Shown in pieces: positions 40,662 through 48,772 of a stretch of DNA of 64,000 nucleotides. Below the pieces are notes generated by a model, which saw nothing but the letters and a program-made list of their open reading frames with translations, was not told the DNA's origin and did no database searches. Each line of letters opens with the position of its first letter. Position 1 is the stretch's first letter. Both the position numbers and the translations under genes were made by a program. Source of the DNA: Oscillospiraceae bacterium (GTDB lineage: Bacteria; Bacillota; Clostridia; Saccharofermentanales; Saccharofermentanaceae); assembly GCA_900176545.1 (NCBI GenBank), contig FWXP01000006.1, positions 62,001 to 126,000 on the forward strand, in the 5' to 3' direction.

Positions 40662-41165
40662 ATGAACAGGAAGATAATATTACTTAACGGACCTTCCAGC
40701 AGCGGAAAGTCCTCTTTATCCCTTGCGCTCAAAGACTTGATCGCAAGAGAACGGTCAGAGAACTATGAGATCGTGTCCATAGATGATCACATGAAGGTAT
40801 CGACTTCAGAGACTATCTACGAGGACGATGTGTATGAGATCTCAGGAGAGATGTGCGAGAAGATCCGTGAGCTCTATGAGGCGGGGAACGGAGTTATCAT
40901 CGATCACGTTATCACGAGCGAGAGGATATACGAGCAGCTCATAGACAGCATGGCTCCCTGTAAGGTAGATACGGTACATATCGTATGCCCTCTTGAAGTA
41001 CTCTTAAAAAGAGAAAAGGAGAGAGGGGACAGGTGCGTGGGTTCTGCAGAAGCGTCCTATACATATCTTTATCCTAAGGACGGATACGATGTGGCGGTCG
41101 ATACCGGCACCCTTTCCTCTTCTGAGGCAGCAAGGAAGATCTTCGATGTTCTGTTTGTTGAATAA
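40662..41165 (+). CDS. Chloramphenicol-phosphotransferase-like kinase
   Basis: A 167-residue P-loop protein. Walker A is LNGPSSSGKSS near residue 8, and the family blocks VIIDHVITS, VHIVCPLEVLLKREKERGDR and YDVAVDTGTLS match the CPT family. CPT phosphorylates chloramphenicol in its producer; relatives here may act on other compounds. It closes the twelve-gene same-strand run. Confidence 0.85.
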   Translation: MNRKIILLNGPSSSGKSSLSLALKDLIARERSENYEIVSIDDHMKVSTSETIYEDDVYEISGEMCEKIRELYEAGNGVIIDHVITSERIYEQLIDSMAPCKVDTVHIVCPLEVLLKREKERGDRCVGSAEASYTYLYPKDGYDVAVDTGTLSSSEAARKIFDVLFVE

Positions 41166-41181
41166 ATAGGTTACTTGTCCT

Positions 41182-41201
41182 GAATTAAGAAAGAATTAAG
41201 A
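41182..41201 (+). promoter_or_regulatory. Tandem GAATTAAGA repeats, response-regulator-like site
   Basis: Two copies of GAATTAAGA with an 11-base period, one helical turn. Such direct repeats are bound by OmpR/PhoB-family regulators. They lie about 72 bases before the start of the C39-like gene. Confidence 0.45.
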
Positions 41202-41272
41202 GATATCTAAAGGCACTTAAGGGTTCTGAGATTATCATGAGGTCAAGATAAAGATGAATGGAGAAGTGCCTT

Positions 41273-41941
41273 ATGAAGAAGATATTGAAAAGATCCCTTA
41301 TAGTTATCCTGTGCCTGGTATCAGCCGCGGTCATAGCAGCCTCTTGTGCGCTATTCGTTCTCGCCCAGAAGGAGAAGGCCATCGACAACGACTATTCTTA
41401 TATCTATACCGATGAGAGGTTCATGACGCCTGTCAGTGCGGATGGTGTGGAGGTCATAACCCAGGATGTGTCCTGCGGATATGCCGTTATCGAGATGTTC
41501 TCTTCGTGGAGCGGTGGTGATATAACCGAAGAGTCGCTATACGATGAATACGGAAGGGTAGTGACTTCTACCGGAAGCAGTTTCTGCGACGAGATGAACA
41601 GGAGATTTCCCGGCAGGACTACTACCATGTACAGCTACCTTACCAACTCTGAACTTATCGAAAGAGTCTATGACAGCCTTCAAAGAGGCGTACCTGTACC
41701 TTTTGAATGGGCTGCTCTCTACGGCGATGAATGGACTCTCCATTATTCTCTGGTCATCGGTATGGATATCCCGAGTGACAGAGTCGCCGTGGCCAACCCA
41801 TACGGTTATTATGAGGATCTGACCATTGAAGAGTTCCTAATGAGGACAAGATATGAAGCATATGAGGATATGCCGTTGTTCCTGAAGCTGGGATTTGCAT
41901 TCGGTATCTTTGAGGAGAATACGGTCTTTATCGTTGAATGA
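41273..41941 (+). CDS. C39-like cysteine peptidase, membrane anchored
   Basis: A 222-residue extracytoplasmic protein with one N-terminal helix (residues 5-28). The peptidase C39_2 pattern is DVSCGYAVIEMF (Cys), TLHYSLVIGMD (His) and VANPYGYYEDLT (Asn). It likely cleaves or binds a peptide outside the membrane. The ATG at 41273 follows GGAG; an earlier ATG at 41258 is in frame but less supported. Confidence 0.78.
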   Translation: MKKILKRSLIVILCLVSAAVIAASCALFVLAQKEKAIDNDYSYIYTDERFMTPVSADGVEVITQDVSCGYAVIEMFSSWSGGDITEESLYDEYGRVVTSTGSSFCDEMNRRFPGRTTTMYSYLTNSELIERVYDSLQRGVPVPFEWAALYGDEWTLHYSLVIGMDIPSDRVAVANPYGYYEDLTIEEFLMRTRYEAYEDMPLFLKLGFAFGIFEENTVFIVE

Positions 41942-41971
41942 TCCGTATACAGGGCGATAAAGGGCATGTCG

Positions 41972-42000
41972 TTGATATCTGAAGCGGTGTTGTGTATATT
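41972..42000 (+). promoter_or_regulatory. Promoter of the YfhO-like gene
   Basis: TTGATA, exactly 17 bases, TATATT; transcript begins about 37 bases before the ATG at 42044. Confidence 0.7.
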
Positions 42001-42043
42001 TGAGGTGATCGTGATTTTTGGATAGATAAGGATCTGTTGATAT

Positions 42044-44704
42044 ATGGACAAGAAAAGAACGTTTGGCCTTTTGATGCGAAGATACACCGTGTGGTATCTG
42101 GTATTCTTCTGTGTTTGTATCGTTCCTTTTCTTTGTGCCAGAGGTTACAGCTTTTTCGGTCCCGGAGACGGCCTGAATCAGCGATTGAACTACTATGTTT
42201 ATATCGGGACATGGGTAAAGAAGTTCGCGTCTAATATCTTTATCGACCATAATATGGAAATTCCGATGTGGGATATGAGCATCGGTATGGGTGATGATCC
42301 GCTTGGGGTTATCGTAATGGGAGGTGGTCATGACCTCCTCTCGTTGGTATCTGCATTTATACCGCTTCGATATGCTGAGATATCTTTTGATATCCTGCTG
42401 GCTATAAGGTTGTATCTGGCAGGATTGTCTTATTCTATATTCGCTTATCATAAAGGTAGGTCGATCGACAGTATCGCTGCCGGAGCCATGGTCTATTGCT
42501 TTTCCGCGGTCATATATATTGTTTTCATTCAATCCGGTTTTCTTCCGTTTTTTTGCTGTTTCCCGTTGTTGTTACTTGGTGTAGACAGACTTTGGCAGGG
42601 GAAGGGTCATTTGCTTTATGTGATCATGCTGGTCTACGCTATGACGATTGCCACCTACTTTACCTTTATTGCAGCGATATTGATCGTTGTTTATTGTGTC
42701 ATAAGGTTTTTCTCGGAAGAGGAGAGATCGATCAAAAGATTCGTAACGCTGTTTATCAGGTTTATGGTATTTTCAGTTATAGCCGTATGCATCGGGTTGG
42801 TCTTTGAACTCCCCAGCATTATGACGACTGCCGGATTGGACAGGATAGACAGATCGTTCACCATACCGGTGTTCTCGGTGTATAACATGATATTGATGAT
42901 ATCTCATGCTTTCTCCTGTGCTTATATGGGAGGAGATGCTACATTCGGTATCTCGGCAGTCGCCGTTATCGGTCTTCTGTGCCTTTTTGACAGAAAAGAT
43001 AATAGACGTCTCAAATGGTTATTCGTGATATACACGGTATCATTTGTATTCCCGGTGGTCGGGGCGGTCTTTCATCTGATGAAGTATCCTACTGCCAGAT
43101 ATGTTTTCGGATATGATCTTCTGATAGCTTATATTGTTACTTGCACATATGATGATCTTCCGACTCTTAGCAGGAAGAAGCGCTTTGGTCTGCTTTTGGG
43201 TGCACTTATCTATGTTCCGATCGCATTAGTTCTCGGAAGAAGAGCGGGAATGTTCTCTGCCGTTTCTCTTATTGTTACAGTGATATCTTATGTCATCATC
43301 GTATCTTTGTCAGAGAGGAAGACATTGAATTCAAACCGTTGGTATATGGTCCCGGTGATGATCTCCTGTATCCTGGTCAGTGCTTTCAGTTTTTACGACA
43401 GTAGCGTCTTTACGATGCTTGAAGCGGGCTCTGCGTATAATGAGAATTACGAACTGCTGGAGAGAGCTGATCTTGATAAGGATGAGATGAATAATGTAAG
43501 GTATTCCGTGCTCTATAGAGTAGTTTCAGATACTCCTACCAATGTATCGATGGTATACGGCACTAACGGATACGATTATTATAACAGCAACTGTAATCCC
43601 TATGTTTCCGATTATTATTCGGAGATGGGTGTAAATAGTTCGGCTACAGGCTTTATGTTTACCGGCTTCCGAGGAAGGTCATTCCTTGATATCACGGGTG
43701 CTACGCGCTATGTGCTCAGGAAGAATGATAAAGATACATGTATCGGTGCACCTTACGGGTATGAGCTGATATCTTCAAACGATGATCTTGAGACCTATCA
43801 GAGCGTCAATGATGTTTCAATGGTGTATTTCTGCGATGATGTTGTAAGCAGTGAATACTATCTGGAAAGTCAGCCGATAGATCGTGAGGAGATAGTAATG
43901 AGATCTATCGTACTGGATGGTGCTGCAGGAGGCGGAACGGAAGATATGACGCCCGGGCACAGTGTATGTGATCATTCAGTGATCACTTCAGGCGACATCT
44001 CTTATACAGGAAACGATATCACGGTTGGTCCCGAAGGCGGATATCTGGAATTATCTTTCGACGAGATAACGGATAGTGAACTGTCGATTTTTCTGGATGA
44101 TCTGATCGGAGATCAAGTAAATTCTGATTACTATATCATCGCAGTCGCAAAGTGTTATCAGGATACTGTAGTCAGATCAGATTACTATACCGGACTTCCG
44201 ACTCAGAACACTTATTACTGTGGTAAAGACGATCTCTTATTCAACCTGGGGTACACAGAGGAGCCCATAGATACCGTAAGGATCTATTTTATAACTCCGG
44301 GAAGATATACGATAAATGATATCAAGGTCTATACAAGATCCGAAGCGCAGCTCGATTCGGTAATATCTTCCTTCTACGAACATGCGGGCATGGATTCCGT
44401 GGAATATGCATACGATGGCAACCATATCAGTGCACAGGTGGTATCCGATAAGGATCAATATCTGTATTTTGCCGTTCCGTATTCCAAAGGGTGGCATGCG
44501 ACAGTCGACGGTGAAGCTGTTGATATCCTGAGGGCTAATACGGCTTTCATGGCTATTCCCGTGCCGCAGGGCGCGCATACGGTCGAATTATCGTATACAA
44601 CTCCGTATCTTATGCACGGAGCATGTATGTCTGCCGCATCGATCATCGTATATGCGGGTATCCTTGCAGTAGAGCATAGGAAAAAGCGTGCGGGAAAGAT
44701 CTGA
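42044..44704 (+). CDS. YfhO family membrane protein
   Basis: An 886-residue polytopic protein with about thirteen helices (residues 15-460 and 855-875) and a large extracellular domain (about 470-850) rich in Tyr and Asp. FFGPGDGLNQRLNYYVYIGTW near residue 34 has the catalytic-like acidic loop of YfhO/GT-C proteins, and KGWHATVDGEAVDILRANTAF and VPQGAHTVELSY near the end are YfhO signatures. YfhO glycosylates lipoteichoic acid in Bacillus. It resembles the protein at 4978 in architecture. Confidence 0.87.
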   Translation: MDKKRTFGLLMRRYTVWYLVFFCVCIVPFLCARGYSFFGPGDGLNQRLNYYVYIGTWVKKFASNIFIDHNMEIPMWDMSIGMGDDPLGVIVMGGGHDLLSLVSAFIPLRYAEISFDILLAIRLYLAGLSYSIFAYHKGRSIDSIAAGAMVYCFSAVIYIVFIQSGFLPFFCCFPLLLLGVDRLWQGKGHLLYVIMLVYAMTIATYFTFIAAILIVVYCVIRFFSEEERSIKRFVTLFIRFMVFSVIAVCIGLVFELPSIMTTAGLDRIDRSFTIPVFSVYNMILMISHAFSCAYMGGDATFGISAVAVIGLLCLFDRKDNRRLKWLFVIYTVSFVFPVVGAVFHLMKYPTARYVFGYDLLIAYIVTCTYDDLPTLSRKKRFGLLLGALIYVPIALVLGRRAGMFSAVSLIVTVISYVIIVSLSERKTLNSNRWYMVPVMISCILVSAFSFYDSSVFTMLEAGSAYNENYELLERADLDKDEMNNVRYSVLYRVVSDTPTNVSMVYGTNGYDYYNSNCNPYVSDYYSEMGVNSSATGFMFTGFRGRSFLDITGATRYVLRKNDKDTCIGAPYGYELISSNDDLETYQSVNDVSMVYFCDDVVSSEYYLESQPIDREEIVMRSIVLDGAAGGGTEDMTPGHSVCDHSVITSGDISYTGNDITVGPEGGYLELSFDEITDSELSIFLDDLIGDQVNSDYYIIAVAKCYQDTVVRSDYYTGLPTQNTYYCGKDDLLFNLGYTEEPIDTVRIYFITPGRYTINDIKVYTRSEAQLDSVISSFYEHAGMDSVEYAYDGNHISAQVVSDKDQYLYFAVPYSKGWHATVDGEAVDILRANTAFMAIPVPQGAHTVELSYTTPYLMHGACMSAASIIVYAGILAVEHRKKRAGKI

Positions 44705-44715
44705 CAGATCAATAC

Positions 44716-44925
44716 TCAGTCGAAATAGAAGATCTCCTCGAACTTCTTATCAAGAGCGATACAAATTATAAGCGCCAGCTTGGCAGTGGGGTTGAACTGT
44801 CCCGTCTCTATGGAGCTTATGGTATTTCTGGACACGCCGATCAGGTCGGCGAGCTGCTGCTGTGACAGTCCCGCTTCATTACGGATCTCTTTGAGGTGAT
44901 TTCTTAAGATGAGCTCGTTATCCAT
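44716..44925 (-). CDS. Small XRE family repressor
   Basis: A 69-residue helix-turn-helix protein (LKEIRNEAGLSQQQLADLIGVSRNTISSIETGQ, core LSQQQLADLIGVSRNTI). It is the last gene of a three-gene operon. Proteins of this type commonly repress the promoter of their own operon; the twin sites at 46988-47035 are the obvious candidates. Its start overlaps the preceding stop by eight bases. Confidence 0.92.
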   Translation of the reverse strand: MDNELILRNHLKEIRNEAGLSQQQLADLIGVSRNTISSIETGQFNPTAKLALIICIALDKKFEEIFYFD

Positions 44926-45259
44926 ATGTGTGTGCCACCGCAAATGATACTCCGAATAATACCATAAGTAAGGAAGCTGTGAATCCTACTGCGAATACAC
45001 AGGCTAAGGCCAGCGTCCAGAACCTCTTGTTGAGCTTATAGTCGTACAGGAACAATACGCTGATACCTGCGGCTATGGGACATATGACCTTGATAAGATC
45101 GTCTCCTGCCAGAAAGTAGTTGTAGAGGAGTATGAGGAAGTTGACTGACCCCATGGCAATGAGGCCTGCCTTAGCGGCCTTCATGCTGTTAAATCTCTTC
45201 ATCTCATCTCCGTGCCTATTCTCCGATCTGCTGGCAGACAGTATCTTTTCCTTATCCAT
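44918..45259 (-). CDS. Small membrane protein, DUF6442-like, partner of the XRE repressor
   Basis: A 113-residue protein. MDKEKILSASRSENRHGDEMKR opens it (only its general form, a charged MDKEKIL start, is typical of such partners), followed by three hydrophobic helices (about residues 29-50, 57-75, 82-110). An AAGGAG site lies within the end of the upstream hydrolase gene. Association of this type of protein with short XRE regulators is common in Bacillota; function unknown. Confidence 0.7.
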   Translation of the reverse strand: MDKEKILSASRSENRHGDEMKRFNSMKAAKAGLIAMGSVNFLILLYNYFLAGDDLIKVICPIAAGISVLFLYDYKLNKRFWTLALACVFAVGFTASLLMVLFGVSFAVAHTYG

Positions 45260-45269
45260 AGAGGGCTCC

Positions 45270-46970
45270 TTATCTCTTTATTCCGAACGTCTCCGGCGTT
45301 ACCGAATACGGTTCATTATACGCAATATCAAAGCATACAGTAACTTCAAAATCATCAAGGTTATATACACAGGACCATTCTGTTCCCAGAACCCCGGGGT
45401 TAGCATTCTCATCATCGGCGGCATCAGCCATGAAGCTCATAGTCTCCTCTGCGGAAGCAATGCCGGAACATCCGTTCCAGTCGGTCATCAGTGCGTCGTA
45501 TCTCCTGCATTCTCCGCCCTGAAGATAATCGGTATTCTCCGGGTCTCCCATGACGAAGTTGGTAACGGCAGGGGTATTGGTAAGTACCATCTCTCCGTCC
45601 AGCCACTCTACGACGACGGATGCTCCCGTCCTGTCAGTGATATAGATGTGGAATGCGCTGTCTATCATGGAATGCATGTCATACGACTCCAGAAGCGCTA
45701 TGGCTTCATCCGCGCTTCCGCATGTATCGAGTATCGCTCTGACGGCAACGGTCATCACGATGTCAGGCTTGCCGCCATTCTGGTGGATCTCGTTATGGTC
45801 CAGCATCAGCAGTGCTACGCCGACTCCTGCTTCGTTCATCCCATCCACCGTCATGTAGGGATATGCAAGTGTGGTAAGACGTCCCAAGGGCGATGTCATG
45901 GAGATATCGCCCCCGACATTTATGAACTGCGTATCGACCATTCCGATGGATGCATATCCGTCTTCGGGATCCGTGTAGATCATCACGCAGTCTGTCTCAT
46001 AGAAGTCGTAGTTCCTGCCCATAAGGTGCTTGCCCTCGGGAGTCGTAGTACTGAGACCTGCGCATCCGAAGGAGTCAAGTCCCGACGATATTGGAAGTCC
46101 GCCGTAGAGATTGTCTTCGACCCATGAGAAGAGCTGCTTCTCACTCGAGATGTCTGCTGATAATATCTCGTCCAGCTTATAGTCGGCAGTGTATCTCAGG
46201 GTATATACACCATCCGTATATTCCTTGAGAGATGCCATGGTGGAGATGTTCTTCCTTTGCATTATCAGAAATACTCCGACGATGACAAGGACCAGAGCCA
46301 GGACTCTTATCAATATCTTTCCCGGTCTGAACTTGAAAGTAAGGAGAGCTATGGTCAGAGTCAATGCTCCGACTATTGTAAGTGCTATTCCTATTACCTT
46401 TATGAGCTGGTAGTTGCCTTTGGATACGACGATGCATTTATAGTGCGATGTAGTATCATCTATCTCCTGTTTGCCTTCGTCCGATACTGTCCATTCCATG
46501 TACTCGATAAAGGAAGGGTCGGCATCTTCGTAAGAGAGGGCGCTCTCATAAGACATCTCGTTAAGGTCGTATATTCCATGAAGGACTTCCTGCCTCTGCT
46601 CTTCGGGGCATTCGACGACCTCTACCATCACTCTGGTATTACCGTCCTTATCTTCATAAGAAAGACCTGCGACGGCGGAATAAGAGGATGAGAAGTCAAA
46701 TCCTTCCAGCGGGATCTCCAGATTGTAATTATCCTCGTCATCTTCGTTATATACCCAGGCAACGGAAAGATCGCCGCTTATGGGCCAGATCGAATCGGGA
46801 TCCAGGCTGACAGAACCGTATGTTCCGGGCTTAAAGGAATCGGGGTCAAAAAGATCGATGAGCATGTAGTCATTATTGAGCGTAAATATGCAGGAATCCC
46901 CGTAGATCCACATAAATATGCCTATTCCCGTCATTAGTACAGCCAGTACGAGGATGATCTTTTTTAACAT
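45270..46970 (-). CDS. Choloylglycine/penicillin V acylase-type NTN hydrolase with membrane-anchored N-terminal region
   Basis: A 566-residue protein. A helix at residues 4-24, a presumed outer domain to about 180, and two more helices (about 187-210 and 222-240) precede a linear amide C-N hydrolase domain. That domain contains FGCAGLSTTTPEGKHLMGRNYDF near 303-325, with the likely catalytic Cys, then NYDF, GMNEAGVGVALL and the C-terminal YNLDDFEVTVCFD block. In classical family members the Cys becomes N-terminal after processing; here it is internal, so that is either different or needs cleavage. It is the first gene of an operon with the XRE repressor. Confidence 0.82.
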   Translation of the reverse strand: MLKKIILVLAVLMTGIGIFMWIYGDSCIFTLNNDYMLIDLFDPDSFKPGTYGSVSLDPDSIWPISGDLSVAWVYNEDDEDNYNLEIPLEGFDFSSSYSAVAGLSYEDKDGNTRVMVEVVECPEEQRQEVLHGIYDLNEMSYESALSYEDADPSFIEYMEWTVSDEGKQEIDDTTSHYKCIVVSKGNYQLIKVIGIALTIVGALTLTIALLTFKFRPGKILIRVLALVLVIVGVFLIMQRKNISTMASLKEYTDGVYTLRYTADYKLDEILSADISSEKQLFSWVEDNLYGGLPISSGLDSFGCAGLSTTTPEGKHLMGRNYDFYETDCVMIYTDPEDGYASIGMVDTQFINVGGDISMTSPLGRLTTLAYPYMTVDGMNEAGVGVALLMLDHNEIHQNGGKPDIVMTVAVRAILDTCGSADEAIALLESYDMHSMIDSAFHIYITDRTGASVVVEWLDGEMVLTNTPAVTNFVMGDPENTDYLQGGECRRYDALMTDWNGCSGIASAEETMSFMADAADDENANPGVLGTEWSCVYNLDDFEVTVCFDIAYNEPYSVTPETFGIKR

Positions 46971-46987
46971 TGTTACGTGCCCCTCTT

Positions 46988-47039
46988 GCCAAGTTTACTT
47001 TGCAATGCGATTATTACATATGCCAAGTTTACTTGTCAA
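46988..47039 (-). promoter_or_regulatory. Promoter with twin XRE-type operators
   Basis: GCCAAGTTTACTT occurs twice on the plus strand (46988-47000 and 47022-47034), each with a CAAGT-TT-ACTTG-like palindromic core, 34 bases apart. On the minus strand TTGACA (47039-47034), 18 bases and AATAAT (47015-47010) form the promoter of the hydrolase operon. One copy lies between -35 and -10, the other at the start of the transcript. Confidence 0.75.
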
Positions 47040-47100
47040 CACACTTGATAATGCGGCCGGATATGCTTAAAGTTATAACAAACGAATAAGGGGAAAGAAC

Positions 47101-47253
47101 ATGAACAGGAAGCAGAGACAACACAGAAGAGCCGTTGCTAACGGAGAGGTACATAAGGCCTCACGAAGACCTGCCATACCTTCTCCCAAGGTCTTTCGCA
47201 TGAAGACTGACTATAAGCGAAATAAAAAGGTATCTCTCGATGACTACGAGTGA
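47101..47253 (+). CDS. Small basic protein of unknown function
   Basis: A 50-residue, strongly basic protein (MNRKQRQHRR start, KTDYKRNKK near the end). AAGGGGAAAG precedes the ATG, and TTGATA (47045-47050), 17 bases, TAAAGT provides a divergent promoter. Its start, spacing and promoter argue for a real gene although no function can be given. Confidence 0.6.
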   Translation: MNRKQRQHRRAVANGEVHKASRRPAIPSPKVFRMKTDYKRNKKVSLDDYE

Positions 47254-47270
47254 TATAGAAGGAGCCTCAC

Positions 47271-47717
47271 ATGAAAGACACCGAAGAGCTTGAGATAGAC
47301 GAGAGAAGCGTACTGCAGCTGGCTTTCGAAGATGAGTTCAATAAGATACCGCTCCTCTTCCGTTTTACTGCGCTCAAGAAGAAGATACTGAAGTGGTTTG
47401 CAATAATATGGCTGGCACTGGATGTCATCTTCGGCATTTACTTCTGCTTCATAAGAGAACGTGATCCTGCTAAGAACGTTACCCTTGATACCTACAGGTC
47501 GATCCCGATCAATACCGATCTTACGCATATCCTAGTGGCAACCATCTTTAACGTGATCCTCGCGGTAGTCCTTCTCTGGATAGTGATAGGTCTGGCCTTT
47601 GAGAGAAGAGCCTTCGTCAAGGCCGGTAAGATAGCCGCGAAGCACGAGGAGTGGGAGCGCGAGCGCAATGAGAGGGAAAGACAGAGGATCAGGGCGCAGT
47701 ATAAGGATCTGATGTAG
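47271..47717 (+). CDS. Two-helix membrane protein with charged C-terminus
   Basis: A 148-residue protein I do not recognise. Helices near residues 43-63 and 87-108 are followed by a highly charged coiled-coil-like tail (WERERNERERQRIRAQ). It lies 17 bases after the small basic gene and 63 before the first Cys-Ala-tail protein, on the same strand. Confidence 0.7.
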   Translation: MKDTEELEIDERSVLQLAFEDEFNKIPLLFRFTALKKKILKWFAIIWLALDVIFGIYFCFIRERDPAKNVTLDTYRSIPINTDLTHILVATIFNVILAVVLLWIVIGLAFERRAFVKAGKIAAKHEEWERERNERERQRIRAQYKDLM

Positions 47718-47725
47718 GATTTATT

Positions 47726-47771
47726 CCCCTCTTTGCTCCGATATGAGATAATAACATCGGAATAAGAGGGG
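47726..47771 (+). promoter_or_regulatory. Leader hairpin overlapping the ribosome site of the first Cys-Ala-tail gene
   Basis: CCCCTCTT-TGC-TCCGAT pairs with ATCGGA-AT-AAGAGGGG around 13 bases. The 3' arm contains the GAGGGG ribosome site of the gene at 47781. A GATAAT box (47747-47752) lies in the loop, so it may instead mark a promoter; the two readings are not compatible with one transcript. Confidence 0.4.
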
Positions 47772-47780
47772 GTAGAAAGT

Positions 47781-48710
47781 ATGAGAAAAGGAACATTCAG
47801 GCGCATCTTATGCGGATTATTAGCGGTATTATGTGCCGTGATATTCTTTGTGCCGGAGGTAAAGGTCAATGCCGTATCGAATCCGCTTGATGAGATCGAG
47901 AGATATCAGATAACTATATCGGTAAACGACAAAGGAGAACTCCTGGCAGATTACCTTATTACATGGAAAGTATTGGACGACCAGCAGGAAGGACCTCTTA
48001 CATGGGTCAAGGTACTGCTTCCGTCAAAGGATATTCACGATGTCAAACCAACTACGGATAATGTAGTATCAGCAAGCTATTACGTATCAAATAGAGAGCC
48101 TTTGGCAAGAGTTGACCTTGACAGGGCATACTATGCGGGAGAGACGGTAACCTTCGGATTCAGCTGTCGCGTATGTAATATGTTCTATACAAAGGAAAAA
48201 GTGAATTACGCTACCAATTTCAATTCCGGTTGGTTCAACGGCATCGCAGTTGACGAGTATGAGATCAGGTGGGATGCTGATCAGGTGTCCTATGCCTACC
48301 CCGAGTATGAGCAGGTCGACGGCTACTATGTATGGCGAGGAAGCCTTCGCTCAGGTGAGCAGGCAACGATACACGTTGAATATCCGAAGAGCGCATTCGC
48401 ATTGAAATATCAAGGATACAAGTTATTTCGAATGGTTGCGTTCGCGATCCTCTTCCCGCTTGGAATGGTTTTGCCCATCTTGATCAGTTTCATGGTGGGT
48501 GACAAATACGGCGATTACAACGGAAGGTATCGCGGAGGACATTTCCACGGCAGAGGATTCGGAGGGGGATGTGCCTGTGCATGCGCGTGTGCGTGTGCCT
48601 GCGCAGGAGGAGGAAGAGCAGGATGCTCTGCTAAGGACTTCTATGGTACAAAAGTCAGTTCCGCAAGGGTCAGATCAAGGCTTCGCGCGAAGTGCTCTTC
48701 TGAGTCCTGA
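47781..48710 (+). CDS. Membrane protein with six-fold Cys-Ala tail, putative radical SAM substrate (copy A)
   Basis: A 309-residue protein. Residues 1-24 form a signal peptide or anchor, about 31-213 an extracellular beta-rich domain of DUF2207-like character (DEIERYQITISVNDKGEL, DYLITWKVLDD), and 216-238 a helix. By the positive-inside rule the tail lies in the cytosol: GGHFHGRGFGGG, then Cys264-Ala to Cys274-Ala (six alternating units), GGGRAGC, SAKDFYGTK and a basic end. The codons of the repeat differ (TGT/TGC, GCC/GCA/GCG), so protein-level selection rather than DNA slippage maintains it. Its paralogue and a radical SAM gene follow. The substrate role is inferred. Confidence 0.8.
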   Translation: MRKGTFRRILCGLLAVLCAVIFFVPEVKVNAVSNPLDEIERYQITISVNDKGELLADYLITWKVLDDQQEGPLTWVKVLLPSKDIHDVKPTTDNVVSASYYVSNREPLARVDLDRAYYAGETVTFGFSCRVCNMFYTKEKVNYATNFNSGWFNGIAVDEYEIRWDADQVSYAYPEYEQVDGYYVWRGSLRSGEQATIHVEYPKSAFALKYQGYKLFRMVAFAILFPLGMVLPILISFMVGDKYGDYNGRYRGGHFHGRGFGGGCACACACACACAGGGRAGCSAKDFYGTKVSSARVRSRLRAKCSSES

Positions 48711-48772
48711 ATCAATTCCTTTTTACATTTCTTTATGCGATAATGTCCTTGGAATAAAGGGGGGGACGAAAA

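Noticed and set aside
33769-41165. Integron cassette array
   Set aside because: No attC-like inverted sites or integrase; gaps are too short and composition is uniform.
45132-46127. Plus-strand frame of 331 codons
   Set aside because: Lies opposite the acylase-type hydrolase gene, which has family motifs; no ribosome site.
48571-48607. The (CA) repeat as a DNA microsatellite or CRISPR-like repeat
   Set aside because: The hexamer codons vary synonymously (TGT/TGC; GCC/GCA/GCG) and both copies keep the amino-acid pattern; there is no spacer structure.
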